Shown: positions 1 through 8,450, counted from the first letter of the stretch. The stretch is 49,559 bases of DNA from Verrucomicrobiales bacterium (GCA_016795385.1 JAEUHI010000040.1:1-49559); one strand, 5' to 3'. Notes: generated from the sequence alone by a model not told the origin. Program-made: numbers and translations.

Positions 1-225
1 CGCCTGCTCCAACTCTTCGATGGAGCAATTCTCTACATTCGGAAGCTGGTGGGGGCGTGCGATCCATCACTATTGCAGACACAAACATCCGTACAAGTCA
101 TAATTCGGGTTTCGGCAGAAAATTTTGGCAAAGGGTCTAAATTTCCTCCAAGCGGAGCTCGAGAGTTCGCCCCTTACCTCGGAAGTGCAACGCGACCACG
201 CCGTAGGGAAGCAACCGGCCTCGGA
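1..225. other. left edge, no assignable gene
   Basis: No gene can be supported here. The plus strand is open from base 1 through 774 but runs antisense to hipA and gives no recognisable protein. On the minus strand a short frame starts near base 86 and leaves the window after about 28 codons without any recognisable motif. No convincing terminator for hipBA is visible downstream of the hipA stop. Confidence 0.3.
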
Positions 226-1497
226 TTACTCCTCTTCGCCGACCTTCCGACGAAACCCCGGGTAGGCGAACGCCCCTTCGATCTGCCGGCAATCGCCGTC
301 CGTCACCCCGCAGGCCCGTGCCGTGTCATACCAGAAATGGCGGACGACCGCCTCGGTCTCCTCGAGGATTTTCTTCGCCTCCTCCGGATCGAGGAGAAAG
401 CGGCGGCATTGGCTGAGCAAATTGAGGCGATTGGCAAAACGCCCGTAGTCACCGCATTCCATCGCGAGATCTCTTCTCTCGATCGAGACAAGGGGCGCCG
501 GGTTCAGATCGTAGGCCGGGGAAAGCTGCCACTGCCGGTCGAACGCGATCAGCGCATGATTCCTCGGATGATCGTCGGTATTCGAAATCAGGGCATTGAA
601 ACACATCCTGCGGAACAACTCCGCGGCGTCCGCCCGGGGATTGGCGGATACCTTGCGCAGGTTTTCCGCCAGGACGACATACGACCAGTTGCGGCGATCC
701 GTCGAGACTTCCTCCGCGCCGAGCAGGGTCAGCCCGCTGATCATGAGGGCGCGCTCATAACCGGTATCCGATAGTTTCCGGTCGAAGCGTTTCACCAGCA
801 GGACGTGGCGGCCACCCACCGTGACCACCCGGCTCAACGCGGAACGGATGCCGCAGCGCCGGGCCAGCTCCAGCATCGCGTGTTCCACCCTGGCCTGGTT
901 CCAACGGTCTTCCGGATGATTGAACTTGGCGATCCAGAGCCCCTCCTCATCCTCCACCACGGCTTTCGGACGCGCACCCCCCATCGAGGTGCCGACGAGG
1001 AGAAGATCCTCGACCCGGGCGAGATCGGAGGGTGACGCCGGATGCGGCGATTCGGCGAGGATCGCGTCCGCCACCGTCTGGAGCTTTTCGAGGTCGAGCG
1101 TGCGATTGAAACGACGCAGCGGAGCGGGTGGCGTCTTCCCCGTGCCAAAGCCAAGGGCGCCGGCACGGTCGTCGGGCGAAAGGAGCAGGTAATCCATCTC
1201 CCCGAGCCTCGGAAAACCGGAGTGTTTTTCGATCACCCTCCGCCCCCAGAAATCGGGGCTGGCATCGCGGATCGCGCCAAAGACGCCCTTCAACCCGCGG
1301 GTCTCGAAAGTGCCCTCGCGGAGGGTCAGTTCGACCGGGTCGAGCGGCACGGCATCGGGCCGCGCGAGGTAGCTGGTCCCGTAGACGAAACGCCCCCGGG
1401 AGTCCCCCGAGAGCTCGAAGCGACCCGCCGTGACGAAGTCCGGCGATCCCGGCAGCGTCACGTAGACAAAACATTCCCGGCGTTCTTCAGAAGTCAT
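226..1497 (-). CDS. hipA: HipA-type serine/threonine kinase toxin
   Basis: This is a HipA-family toxin, a protein kinase that in studied systems phosphorylates a tRNA synthetase and causes growth arrest. The 423-residue product shows the family order. An N-terminal subdomain covers roughly residues 10-120. A P-loop-like GTSMGGARPK lies at 169-178. The catalytic-loop motif NTDDHPRN lies at 306-313, with D308 as the probable catalytic base, and SPAYDLNP at 326-333 carries the metal-binding Asp. I chose the ATG at 1497, which overlaps the upstream hipB stop by 11 bases and begins the conserved domain; the longer upstream frame is hipB overlap. The kinase motifs look intact, so the toxin should be active. 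Transcription is expected from the promoter upstream of hipB. Confidence 0.93.
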   Translation of the reverse strand: MTSEERRECFVYVTLPGSPDFVTAGRFELSGDSRGRFVYGTSYLARPDAVPLDPVELTLREGTFETRGLKGVFGAIRDASPDFWGRRVIEKHSGFPRLGEMDYLLLSPDDRAGALGFGTGKTPPAPLRRFNRTLDLEKLQTVADAILAESPHPASPSDLARVEDLLLVGTSMGGARPKAVVEDEEGLWIAKFNHPEDRWNQARVEHAMLELARRCGIRSALSRVVTVGGRHVLLVKRFDRKLSDTGYERALMISGLTLLGAEEVSTDRRNWSYVVLAENLRKVSANPRADAAELFRRMCFNALISNTDDHPRNHALIAFDRQWQLSPAYDLNPAPLVSIERRDLAMECGDYGRFANRLNLLSQCRRFLLDPEEAKKILEETEAVVRHFWYDTARACGVTDGDCRQIEGAFAYPGFRRKVGEEE

Positions 1498-1834
1498 GGT
1501 CGAGTCCTCCCGTTCCCCGCTCCCGGGCGCGGCGTCGCTCCGAATGGCGTGCCAATTGCAGCCCCTCGGCATCGCGCGAGGCGGCCGCCACCTCGTCCAA
1601 CTGTCCGATCAAATCATATGCCCACAACAGGGCCGCGTAGACGACGATCCCCGTGGTCGGTTTCCCCTTCTCCGCGTCCAACACCGCCCGGGGCCCCGTA
1701 CCGATCCGTTCGGCCACCGCCGCGATCGTGAGATTCCGGCGCAGCCGGGCCAACTTGAGATCCGCCCCGAGACGCTTGAGCGAAGACTCCACCACGTAGG
1801 GCGGCGCGTTCGTGAGCTGGTTTTTGGCGGCCAT
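1487..1834 (-). CDS. hipB: HipB-type XRE antitoxin
   Basis: A 115-residue XRE/Cro helix-turn-helix protein directly upstream of hipA on the same strand. The HTH spans about residues 18-70 (LGADLKLARLRRNLTIAAVAERIG and following). The C-terminus is charged and presumably flexible. In this family HipB binds and neutralises HipA and represses the operon by binding inverted repeats at the promoter. The ATG at 1834 follows a promoter with a matching inverted repeat, which argues against the much longer upstream frame. The last 11 bases overlap hipA, so the two are probably translationally coupled. Confidence 0.88.
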   Translation of the reverse strand: MAAKNQLTNAPPYVVESSLKRLGADLKLARLRRNLTIAAVAERIGTGPRAVLDAEKGKPTTGIVVYAALLWAYDLIGQLDEVAAASRDAEGLQLARHSERRRARERGTGGLDHDF

Positions 1835-1839
1835 AGTTA

Positions 1840-1876
1840 CTTGAAAGAATATATGAGTCTTTTTTATGCTTTCAAG
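1840..1876 (-). promoter_or_regulatory. hipBA promoter with operator-like inverted repeat
   Basis: On the minus strand a -35 box TTGAAA (1870-1875) and a -10 box TATATT (1848-1853) are separated by 16 bases. The promoter is framed by a perfect 8-bp inverted repeat, CTTTCAAG at 1869-1876 and CTTGAAAG at 1840-1847. One arm covers the -35 box and the other lies just beyond the -10 box. This is where an autorepressing HipB would be expected to bind. The repeat is seen directly; the binding is inferred. Confidence 0.6.
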
Positions 1877-1940
1877 AGCACATTCGAACTGATATTGGCG
1901 CGAGCGTGGATTTCCGCTCCGATCCGGGCCATGATGGAGA

Positions 1941-2366
1941 ATGGCCGACGTCTTCACTCCCGAGAAGCGATCCGAGGTGATGTCCCGGATCCGCGGGGGT
2001 GGGACGAAGCCCGAGCTTGTGGTGCGGTCCATGCTCCATCGGATGGGGTATCGGTTCACGGTGAACGGGCCGCTCAACCGGGGGTTGCCGGGGAGGCCGG
2101 ACCTTGTGCTGCCGCGCTACCGGACCGTCGTTTTCGTCCACGGCTGCTTCTGGCACGGGCACGAGGACTGCCGGGATTTCCGGCTGCCGGGGACGCGGCG
2201 GGAATGGTGGACGGCCAAGATCGAAGGCAACCGCGCCCGCGACGCCCGGGTCGAGGCCGAGCTTCGCGCGACAGGCTGGCACGTGATCACGATCTGGGCT
2301 TGTGCGTTGAAGACGGTGGAGACGCGGGGCTGGCTGGATGGGCGGTTGAAGGGGTGGTTGGGGTGA
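1941..2366 (+). CDS. vsr: Vsr-family very short patch repair endonuclease
   Basis: A 141-residue Vsr-type strand-specific endonuclease. In its usual setting it nicks T:G mismatches that arise by deamination of 5-methylcytosine made by a Dcm-type methylase. Family landmarks are the N-terminal MSRIRGGGTKPE (14-25), LPGRPD (49-54) with catalytic Asp54, and FVHGCFWHGHEDC (65-77) with the His/Cys residues of the catalytic and zinc sites. WW..K and GW.V..IW motifs follow. The usual Glu in the IWEC motif is Ala here (IWACAL). No cytosine methylase is present in the window, so the gene is an orphan on present evidence. It is divergent from hipBA. Confidence 0.92.
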   Translation: MADVFTPEKRSEVMSRIRGGGTKPELVVRSMLHRMGYRFTVNGPLNRGLPGRPDLVLPRYRTVVFVHGCFWHGHEDCRDFRLPGTRREWWTAKIEGNRARDARVEAELRATGWHVITIWACALKTVETRGWLDGRLKGWLG

Positions 2367-2578
2367 GAATGGATCGGGCAGTTCACTATGCAGTAGCGCT
2401 AAGGACTCGCGCAAAGGCCCCCGATGAACGGGCTGCCTTGCCCCTGCCCGGAAACCCATGGATTTGGTTTGCCCGTCCGACAAGAATCCATAGGGTCGGA
2501 AAAACCGTCGCAAAACCCGTCTTTGGACTTACCTTCCCGCGTTTGTGTCTTGACGCTCCTCTCTGGAAGTCGCAAAAA

Positions 2579-2598
2579 GGAACCCTCCGGAACCCTCC
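2579..2598. repeat. two tandem copies of a 10-mer
   Basis: GGAACCCTCC occurs twice head to tail directly before the start of the small gene at 2602. The rest of the 2367-2601 interval shows no gene or clear signal. The repeat may be chance in GC-rich DNA. Confidence 0.6.
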
Positions 2599-2601
2599 CG
2601 C

Positions 2602-2784
2602 ATGGAAACCCACGCAGTTCGCTACTCCAGCCCCGCACTCGCGGAAAAAATCGCACGGAACTACGGAAGCACCGTGCAGAAAGTCCAGGTCACCATGGTC
2701 GGTGCCGACGACGTGTCCAAGCTGATCGCAAAGGTGGAAAAGGCGCGCGCCACGGCCCTTGCGAAGCCGATGAAGTTGGACTGA
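2602..2784 (+). CDS. small hypothetical protein
   Basis: A 60-residue open frame starting at ATG and ending 36 bases before the DUF3883 gene on the same strand. The product is basic and amphipathic, with VQVTMVGADDVSKLIAKVEKA suggesting a beta-strand followed by a helix. I do not recognise the family. The composition looks protein-like rather than like an antisense shadow, and no competing gene overlaps it. There is no clear ribosome binding site. It may be a small partner of the downstream nuclease gene, but only proximity suggests this. Confidence 0.45.
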   Translation: METHAVRYSSPALAEKIARNYGSTVQKVQVTMVGADDVSKLIAKVEKARATALAKPMKLD

Positions 2785-2820
2785 GCCGCTGCCGGCGAAC
2801 CTGAAAAAATTTTTCCGTGG

Positions 2821-3666
2821 ATGTCGGAAGTTTGGAGCCGTAAAGAGGTTGAAATAGCAGTCGAGGGGTATTTCGACATGCTTCAGTCGGAGTTGCAGGG
2901 AATTCCATACAATAAGTCAATAATGAGGAAGGCGATTCTTCCTCGTCTGAACGGGCGATCAAATGGATCGCTTGAGTTTAAGAACTGCAACATCAGCGCA
3001 GCACTTCTTGCCCTCGGCTATCCTTCGATTGATGGCTACAAACCCAGGCGAAACTACCAACATGATGTTCTTCACGCGGTAATCGCGGACGTGATCGAAA
3101 GGAGGCCCACCTTAGTTGAAGAGTTTGAGCGAACGGTAGAACAAGCTCCGAGAACTTTTCAGATCACTGATATCCTGGGGATATTCGATGACACGCCTCC
3201 TGATAGAGATCCTCCCTTTCAAAATTTGCATGAACGTGAGAGCGTTCAACAGCTTTCAAAGGTAAATTTTTTGGAATTGGAAGCAAACAATCGAGCGGTT
3301 GGCCGTGCTGGAGAAGAGCTTGTGATTCAGTTTGAGAAAGCACGTTTAATCAGCTCAGGCCGTGAAAATCTCGCCGATAGAATCGAGCACGTCTCTGTCG
3401 AGAAGGGTGACGGCGCCGGATATGACATCCGATCATTCGACGTTTCTGGTAAGGATCTATTTATTGAAGTCAAGGCAACGCGATTTCGGAAAGAAGCACC
3501 ATTTTTCATTACATCTAATGAAGTAAGCTTTTCAAGATCGCAGTCCGAAAGGTATGCCTTATACCGCGTTTATCGGCTGACCAAAAGCCCGAAGCTCTTT
3601 ATGCTTCGCGGCGATATTTCGAAACACTGCCACCTCTCGCCGACCCTTTTCCGTGGTTCTTTCTAA
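2821..3666 (+). CDS. DUF3883 / PD-(D/E)XK nuclease-like defence protein
   Basis: A 281-residue two-part protein. The N-terminus (about 8-95) carries a module common in restriction-like proteins, recognisable by the tract around GIPYNKS (28-33), NGSLEFKNCNISAAL (48-62) and IDGYKPRRNYQ (70-80). The C-terminal part is a DUF3883-type domain: GRAGEELVIQFE (161-172), then GYDI with D202 and IEVKAT with E216 and K218. Together these form a plausible PD-(D/E)XK nuclease site. The gene is visibly lower in GC than its neighbours, with a separate codon flavour, which points to horizontal transfer. An A-tract/T-tract palindrome (AAAAAATTTTT) lies just before the start. Its position between vsr and higBA supports a role in anti-phage or anti-plasmid defence, but the target is unknown. 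Confidence 0.82.
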   Translation: MSEVWSRKEVEIAVEGYFDMLQSELQGIPYNKSIMRKAILPRLNGRSNGSLEFKNCNISAALLALGYPSIDGYKPRRNYQHDVLHAVIADVIERRPTLVEEFERTVEQAPRTFQITDILGIFDDTPPDRDPPFQNLHERESVQQLSKVNFLELEANNRAVGRAGEELVIQFEKARLISSGRENLADRIEHVSVEKGDGAGYDIRSFDVSGKDLFIEVKATRFRKEAPFFITSNEVSFSRSQSERYALYRVYRLTKSPKLFMLRGDISKHCHLSPTLFRGSF

Positions 3667-3711
3667 GAAGCGTTTATTTCAGTTCGGTCAGAGTTGAGCG
3701 ATTTCCCACCC

Positions 3712-3999
3712 TCACCCCACCAACTCCTCCGCCGTCCGGATCTTCGCGGTCAGCTTCGCCTTCTCTTTCCGCAAGGACCGGAAGTCGCATTCAACCTGGA
3801 TCCCGTGCCAGAAGTCCTCGGACTGTCCGAAGAAGGCGCCGAAGCGGATCGACATGGCCGGGGTGATGGCCCGTTTCCCCAAGACGATCTCGTTGACGGC
3901 CCTCGGCGGCACTCCGATCGCACGCGCCATCGCGTTCTGGGAGATGCCCATGGGTTGGAGGTATTCCTCGAGCAGGATTTCGCCGGGGGTGATGTTCAT
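3712..3999 (-). CDS. higA: HigA-family antitoxin
   Basis: A 95-residue XRE-type HTH protein of the HigA/VapI family. It opens with the typical [26 protein letters not shown] tract (residues 5-30), in which a helix-turn-helix is easy to see. It lies downstream of the higB toxin gene, the usual toxin-first order for this family. A 30-base gap separates it from higB and contains a palindrome. It is expected to bind HigB and repress its own transcription. The start at 3999 is fixed by homology to the family N-terminus. Confidence 0.9.
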   Translation of the reverse strand: MNITPGEILLEEYLQPMGISQNAMARAIGVPPRAVNEIVLGKRAITPAMSIRFGAFFGQSEDFWHGIQVECDFRSLRKEKAKLTAKIRTAEELVG

Positions 4000-4000
4000 G

Positions 4001-4015
4001 GTTATAACGTATAAC
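4001..4015. promoter_or_regulatory. palindrome before higA start (candidate HigA operator)
   Basis: GTTATA-ACG-TATAAC is a perfect 6-bp inverted repeat and also contains two tandem TATAACG units. It sits one base upstream of the higA start codon, between higB and higA rather than upstream of higB. It could be a HigA operator for an internal promoter, or an RNA hairpin that limits higA translation. The repeat is seen directly; the function is inferred. Confidence 0.45.
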
Positions 4016-4029
4016 GTTACACGGGTTCG

Positions 4030-4308
4030 TCAATGATAATCCTTGATCGCGACCTCTCCGGGGCCTTGATCGGTCCACCGGAAGACGATCCGCCATTGGT
4101 CGTTGATGCGGATGGAATGATAACCGGCCAGATCACCCTTCAGCAATTCAAGACGATTGCCCGGTGGAACCCGGAGATCCTGCAAGGCCCGGGCACGATT
4201 CATCTGGATCAACTTCCGAAGGGCGACCCGGCCGATGGATGAAAAGCGGCGGTTCGATTCCGTGTGGAAAAGCTCTTCCGTATCGCGATCGGCAAACGTT
4301 TGGATCAT
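4030..4308 (-). CDS. higB: HigB-family mRNA interferase toxin
   Basis: A 92-residue RelE/HigB-type toxin, which in studied cases cleaves mRNA on the ribosome. The product begins [19 protein letters not shown] and contains the family tract [37 protein letters not shown], with basic residues typical of the active cleft. I use the ATG at 4308 because the family motif IQ.F.D..TE.LF starts there; the longer frame adds nine unlikely residues. It is 30 bases upstream of higA on the same strand. No truncation is visible, so the pair looks functional. Confidence 0.9.
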   Translation of the reverse strand: MIQTFADRDTEELFHTESNRRFSSIGRVALRKLIQMNRARALQDLRVPPGNRLELLKGDLAGYHSIRINDQWRIVFRWTDQGPGEVAIKDYH

Positions 4309-4331
4309 GAGACGTTGACGAGGGGGCTTTC

Positions 4332-4541
4332 TCAATTCTCCCAGTCGTCCGGATCAAAGGCAGGTCCGGCCGGATCGTAACCGGGCACGAAGCGCACGGT
4401 GCCCTTCCCGCTGCCGACCCAAGCTTCGATCGGGCCGGCCTTCCCGTGGCAGGGGAACTCCGACTCGAGACCCTCCTTCTCCACCTCGCGGATTTCATCG
4501 GTGGGGCGGTCCTTGCTTTCGCTGGTCGTGAAGAAGTCCAT
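4332..4541 (-). CDS. small acidic hypothetical protein upstream of higB
   Basis: A 69-residue frame that ends 23 bases before higB on the same strand, so it could be the first gene of a three-gene transcript. The N-terminus is highly charged ([14 protein letters not shown]). The C-terminal half is rich in Gly, Pro and aromatic residues and ends in FDPDDWEN. I do not recognise the family. Start and stop sit comfortably between higB and the ahcY terminator. It could be a regulator of the TA pair or an unrelated small gene. Confidence 0.5.
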   Translation of the reverse strand: MDFFTTSESKDRPTDEIREVEKEGLESEFPCHGKAGPIEAWVGSGKGTVRFVPGYDPAGPAFDPDDWEN

Positions 4542-4683
4542 GGGAGTGAAGAGGGTTGGAAGGCCGGGTCAAGAGGGTTGGATCGACAAACCTCCGGCCG
4601 TTGGAACGGGCTCATGGTAATCCAACCGGAAATCAGGACAAATGGAATCACGTCAGATGGGACGCCCTTCAAGCCCCCACAGC

Positions 4684-4702
4684 CCGGCCTCACGGAGGCC
4701 GG
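4684..4702. repeat. REP-like hairpin
   Basis: CCGGCCT-CACGG-AGGCCGG forms a 7-bp perfect stem with a 5-base loop in the intergenic DNA downstream of ahcY. It lacks a T-tract. The form recalls the short GC-rich palindromes scattered in many genomes, but no second copy is seen in this window. Confidence 0.45.
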
Positions 4703-4713
4703 CTACAAAACAC

Positions 4714-4743
4714 AAAAAAGACCGGCGGTTTCCCGCCGGTCTT
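4714..4743 (-). terminator. intrinsic terminator of metK-ahcY
   Basis: On the minus strand an 11-bp perfect stem (4733-4743 with 4718-4728) with a GAAA tetraloop is followed by a run of T. It lies 30 bases after the ahcY stop. This is the cleanest rho-independent terminator in the window. Confidence 0.88.
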
Positions 4744-4773
4744 CCTTGAATCGATTGCCAATCCGGGGATCGC

Positions 4774-6201
4774 TCAGTAGCGATACAGCTCGGGCTTGTA
4801 GGGGCCTTCGACCGGCACGCCGATGTACTTGGCCTGGTCGTCGGTGAGCTTGGTGAGCTTGGCGCCGATCTTCTCGAGGTGGAGACGGGCGACTTCCTCG
4901 TCGAGCTTCTTGGGCAGGATGTAGACGCCGGGGGCGTAGACTTCCTTGTTCTTCCAGAGATCGATCTGGGCGAGGGTCTGGTTGGTGAAGCTGTTGCTCA
5001 TGACGAAGCTCGGGTGGCCGGTGGCGCAGCCGAGGTTGACGAGGCGGCCCTCGGCGAGCATGAAGAGCTGCTTGTCGCCGGGCAGGTCGTAGCGGTCGAC
5101 CTGGGGCTTGATCGTCGTCTTGCTGACGCCGGGGGCGGCGTTGAGCTTGGCGACCTGGATCTCGTTGTCGAAGTGGCCGATGTTGCAGACGATGGCCTGG
5201 TCCTTCATCGCAAGGAGGTGCTCGAGGCGGATGATGTCCTTGTTCCCGGTGGTGGTGACGTAGATGTCGGCCCAGCCGAGGGTGTCCTCGACGGTAAGGA
5301 CGCGGTAGCCTTCCATCGCGGCCTGGAGGGCGCAGATGGGGTCGATCTCGGTGACGACGACCTGGGCACCGAAGCCACGGAGGGTCTGGGCGCAGCCTTT
5401 GCCGACATCACCGTAACCGCAAACGACGGCGACCTTGCCGGCGATCATGACGTCGGTGGCGCGCTTGATGCCGTCGACGAGCGACTCGCGGCAGCCGTAG
5501 AGGTTGTCGAACTTCGACTTGGTGACGGAGTCGTTCACGTTGATGGCGGGGACGCGGAGCTTGCCGGCCTGCGACATCTGGTAAAGGCGGTGCACGCCGG
5601 TGGTGGTCTCTTCGGAGACGCCCTTCCAGTCCTTCAGGTAGTTGGTGAACTTGATGGGGTCCTGACTGTTGATGCGGCGGAGGAGGTTCTTGATGATGGC
5701 CTCTTCTTCGCTCTCGGAAGGGCTGTCGATGAAGGAGGTGTCGCCTTCCTCGAGCTCGGCGCCCTTGTGGATGAGGAGGGTCGCGTCACCGCCGTCGTCG
5801 ACGATGAGCTGGGGTCCCTTGCCGTCGGGCCAGGTGAGGGCGGCCTCGGTGCAGTCCCAGTATTCCTCGAGGGTCTCGCCCTTCCAGGCGAAGACGGGGA
5901 TGCCGGCGGCGGCGATGGCGGCGGCGGCGTGGTCCTGGGTCGAGAAGATGTTGCAGGAGCACCAGCGGACATCGGCACCGAGCTCCACGAGGGTCTCGAT
6001 GAGGACGGCGGTCTGGATCGTCATGTGCAGCGAGCCCATGATGCGGACGCCCTGGAGGGGCTTCTCGGCCGCGTATTTGGCACGGGTGGCCATGAGGCCC
6101 GGCATCTCGTGCTGGGCGACTTCGATTTCGAGACGGCCGAAGTTGGCCAGGCCGATGTCGGCGACCTTGTAGTCTCCCTTGATGGCGACGTTTGCGCTCA
6201 T
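4774..6201 (-). CDS. ahcY: adenosylhomocysteinase
   Basis: S-adenosyl-L-homocysteine hydrolase, an NAD-dependent cytosolic enzyme that splits SAH to homocysteine and adenosine and relieves product inhibition of methyltransferases. The 475-residue product matches the long bacterial form. Landmarks are [25 protein letters not shown] near the N-terminus, [14 protein letters not shown], the NAD-binding [19 protein letters not shown], and the C-terminal PYKPELYRY. It lies 45 bases downstream of metK on the same strand and the pair ends at a strong terminator, so they form a SAM synthesis and recycling operon. No SAH riboswitch is visible in the short leader between them. Confidence 0.98.
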   Translation of the reverse strand: MSANVAIKGDYKVADIGLANFGRLEIEVAQHEMPGLMATRAKYAAEKPLQGVRIMGSLHMTIQTAVLIETLVELGADVRWCSCNIFSTQDHAAAAIAAAGIPVFAWKGETLEEYWDCTEAALTWPDGKGPQLIVDDGGDATLLIHKGAELEEGDTSFIDSPSESEEEAIIKNLLRRINSQDPIKFTNYLKDWKGVSEETTTGVHRLYQMSQAGKLRVPAINVNDSVTKSKFDNLYGCRESLVDGIKRATDVMIAGKVAVVCGYGDVGKGCAQTLRGFGAQVVVTEIDPICALQAAMEGYRVLTVEDTLGWADIYVTTTGNKDIIRLEHLLAMKDQAIVCNIGHFDNEIQVAKLNAAPGVSKTTIKPQVDRYDLPGDKQLFMLAEGRLVNLGCATGHPSFVMSNSFTNQTLAQIDLWKNKEVYAPGVYILPKKLDEEVARLHLEKIGAKLTKLTDDQAKYIGVPVEGPYKPELYRY

Positions 6202-6246
6202 AATTTTGGTTTTGTCAGGATGGAGTTGGGTTTGCGTTGGTTCACG

Positions 6247-7425
6247 TCACGCGCAGGCACTCTTGAGCGCTTCCGCCTTGTCGGTCTTCTCCCAGGTGAG
6301 GGAGTCGGTGTCGTCCTCACGGCCGAAGTGGCCGTAGTTCGTTGTCTTACGATAGATGGGGCGAAGCAGATTCAGTTCGCGGATGAAATCGGCGGGTTTG
6401 AAGGAGAAAAGCTCCTTGATGGCCTTCTCGATCTTCGCGTTGTCGACGTGGTTCGTGCCGAAGGTGTCGACGTGGACGCTGACGGGCTGGGGATAGCCGA
6501 TGGCGTAGGCGAGCTGGAGCTCGCAACGGTCGGCGAGGCCGGCGGCGACGACGTTCTTGGCGACGTAGCGGCACATGTAGGCGGCGGAGCGGTCGACCTT
6601 GCTCGGGTCCTTGCCGGAGAAGGCGCCGCCTCCGTGACGGCCCATGCCGCCGTAGGTGTCGACTATGATCTTGCGTCCGGTTAGACCGCAATCACCCTCG
6701 GGACCGCCGATGATGAAAAGGCCGGTGGGGTTGATGTGATATTCGGTCTTGTCGGTGAGGAGTTCGCCGGGAATGACGGCCTCGATCAGCTCCTTCTTGA
6801 GGATCTCGCGGATTTCGGCGGTGGTGATGCTGGCGGCGTGCTGGGTGGAGACGACGACGGCGGTGACGCGGGTGGGCTTGCCATCGACATATTCCATGGA
6901 GACCTGGGTCTTGGAGTCGGGGCGGAGCCAGGTGTGTTTGCCGCTCTTGCGGAGTTCGGTGATGGCGCGGCCGAGCTGGTGCGAGTAGAGAATGGGCGCG
7001 GGCATGAGCGAGGGGGTCTCGTTCACGGCGTAGCCGAACATGATGCCCTGGTCGCCGGCACCCTGCTCGGCGGTTTCCTTGCCATCGGCGGCGGCGGCGT
7101 CGACGCCCTGGGCGATGTCGGGGGACTGCTGGCCGAGGGCGTTGATGAAGAAGAAGTTCGCGGCGTTGAACTTGCAGTCGTCGTTGGTGTAGCCGATGCC
7201 GGTGATGGCTTCCTTGACGACCTCGCGGTAATCGAACTTGGCACCGGTGGTGATCTCACCACCGAGGACGACGAGATTGTCCTTCACCATGGTCTCACAG
7301 GCGACGCGGGACTTGGGATCCTGCGCGAAGCAGGCGTCGACGATGGCGTCGGAAATGGTGTCGCACACCTTGTCGGGGTGCCCTTCGGTGACGGATTCGG
7401 ACGAGAAAATGTAGGAGTTTGCCAT
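6247..7425 (-). CDS. metK: S-adenosylmethionine synthetase
   Basis: Methionine adenosyltransferase, making SAM from methionine and ATP in the cytosol. The 392-residue product has the expected motifs: [16 protein letters not shown] at the N-terminus, [12 protein letters not shown] in the middle, and [18 protein letters not shown] as the phosphate-binding glycine-rich loop. It is the first gene of the metK-ahcY operon. The start is close to a divergent ArsR-methyltransferase gene, with a palindrome over the metK -10 region, suggesting repression by that protein. The leader is too short for a SAM riboswitch. Confidence 0.98.
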   Translation of the reverse strand: MANSYIFSSESVTEGHPDKVCDTISDAIVDACFAQDPKSRVACETMVKDNLVVLGGEITTGAKFDYREVVKEAITGIGYTNDDCKFNAANFFFINALGQQSPDIAQGVDAAAADGKETAEQGAGDQGIMFGYAVNETPSLMPAPILYSHQLGRAITELRKSGKHTWLRPDSKTQVSMEYVDGKPTRVTAVVVSTQHAASITTAEIREILKKELIEAVIPGELLTDKTEYHINPTGLFIIGGPEGDCGLTGRKIIVDTYGGMGRHGGGAFSGKDPSKVDRSAAYMCRYVAKNVVAAGLADRCELQLAYAIGYPQPVSVHVDTFGTNHVDNAKIEKAIKELFSFKPADFIRELNLLRPIYRKTTNYGHFGREDDTDSLTWEKTDKAEALKSACA

Positions 7426-7446
7426 GATGTATTTACAAATCTTGAT

Positions 7447-7482
7447 TGGTTGATACCATATTCGGGCCGCTCATGTCGTCAA
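7447..7482 (-). promoter_or_regulatory. metK promoter with overlapping operator candidate
   Basis: On the minus strand, TTGACG (7477-7482) and TATGGT (7455-7460) are separated by 16 bases. A palindrome TGGT-TGAT-ACCA (7447-7458) overlaps the -10 box. The divergent ArsR-type gene starts at 7473, so a protein bound here could control both directions. The box sequences are seen; regulation is inferred. Confidence 0.45.
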
Positions 7483-8414
7483 TCTTGAAATCGCTGCGTC
7501 TCATCGCGGACCCGACCCGTCTGCGGATTCTCAGCCTCCTGCGCCGCGAGGATCTCTCGGTGCTGGAGTTGCAGGAGGTCCTCGGGATGGGGCAATCGCG
7601 CATTTCCTCGCAGCTTTCCCAGCTCCGCCAGGCCAAGCTGGTGACGGACCGCCGTTCGGGGAAAAACATCATCTACGCCTTCGGAAACGACGCGGCCCAG
7701 CTCGACGAGCGCCTCGTGCGCACCCTCGATCTCGCCGCCGCGGAGGTGCCGGAGGCGGCGGACGACGCGGCGGCGCTGGAGCTGATCCTCACGAAACGCC
7801 GCGACAAGGCACGGGCCTATTTCGACAACCTGGCGGGGAAATTCGGCCGCACCTACTGCCCGGGGCGTTCCTGGAAGGCCCTCGGGGAGACCCTGCTGAA
7901 ACTGATGCCGCCGCTCGTCATCGCCGACCTCGGCGCGGGTGAGGGCACTTTTTCCCAACTCCTCGCGCAACGGGCCGAAAAGGTCATCGCGATCGACAAC
8001 GCCGAGAAGATGGTGGAATACGGCACGAACGTCGCCCGCGAGAACGGCTACACGAACCTCGAATACCGTCTCGGCGGGATCGAAGATCCGCCGATCGAAG
8101 AGGGCTCGGTCGATCTCGCCTTCCTCAGCCAGTCGCTCCACCACGCGGTGCGGCCCGAGGCCGCCATCGCCGCGGCGCACCGCATTCTCAAGCCGGGCGG
8201 CCGCATCATCGTGCTCGATCTGCTGAAGCACCAATTCGAGGACGCGAAGGACCTCTACGCGGATCTCTGGCTGGGTTTCTCGGAACTGGAGATGTCGCGC
8301 TTTTTGAAACACGCGGGCTTCGAGGAAGTCGAGGTCTCGGTGGTGGATCGCGAGTCCGAGCCGCCCTTTTTCCAGACGCTCCTGGCGCTGGGGACGAAGG
8401 CAGGCAAATCGTAG
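7473..8414 (+). CDS. ArsR-family regulator fused to a SAM-dependent methyltransferase domain
   Basis: A 313-residue two-domain protein. Residues 1-75 form an ArsR-type winged helix (LRLIADPTRLRILSLL, then GMGQSRISSQLSQLRQAKLV). Residues about 145-300 form a class I methyltransferase fold with motif I DLGAGEGTFS, an acidic IAIDN after strand 2, and ILKPGGRIIVLDL. ArsR-family regulators beside SAM-cycle genes, such as SahR in proteobacteria, respond to SAH. Divergence from metK-ahcY suggests this protein senses SAM or SAH through the methyltransferase-like domain and controls that operon. It may have lost catalysis; this cannot be told by eye. The ATG at 7473 is preferred over an in-frame TTG at 7446, which adds residues before the HTH domain. 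Confidence 0.88.
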   Translation: MSSILKSLRLIADPTRLRILSLLRREDLSVLELQEVLGMGQSRISSQLSQLRQAKLVTDRRSGKNIIYAFGNDAAQLDERLVRTLDLAAAEVPEAADDAAALELILTKRRDKARAYFDNLAGKFGRTYCPGRSWKALGETLLKLMPPLVIADLGAGEGTFSQLLAQRAEKVIAIDNAEKMVEYGTNVARENGYTNLEYRLGGIEDPPIEEGSVDLAFLSQSLHHAVRPEAAIAAAHRILKPGGRIIVLDLLKHQFEDAKDLYADLWLGFSELEMSRFLKHAGFEEVEVSVVDRESEPPFFQTLLALGTKAGKS

Positions 8415-8450
8415 CTCCCGTGACGGACCAGCCACCCCTTCGCTGATTCG

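Noticed and set aside
1..774. 241-residue plus-strand frame at the left edge
   Set aside because: Mostly antisense to hipA; the short part before hipA has no recognisable motif.
4879..6684. 601-residue open frame on the plus strand
   Set aside because: Antisense to ahcY and metK, both certain genes. The product is repetitive in Gly, Asp and Val.
7426..7472. SAM or SAH riboswitch upstream of metK or ahcY
   Set aside because: The leaders are under 50 bases and hold no conserved riboswitch stem arrangement; the same is true for metF.
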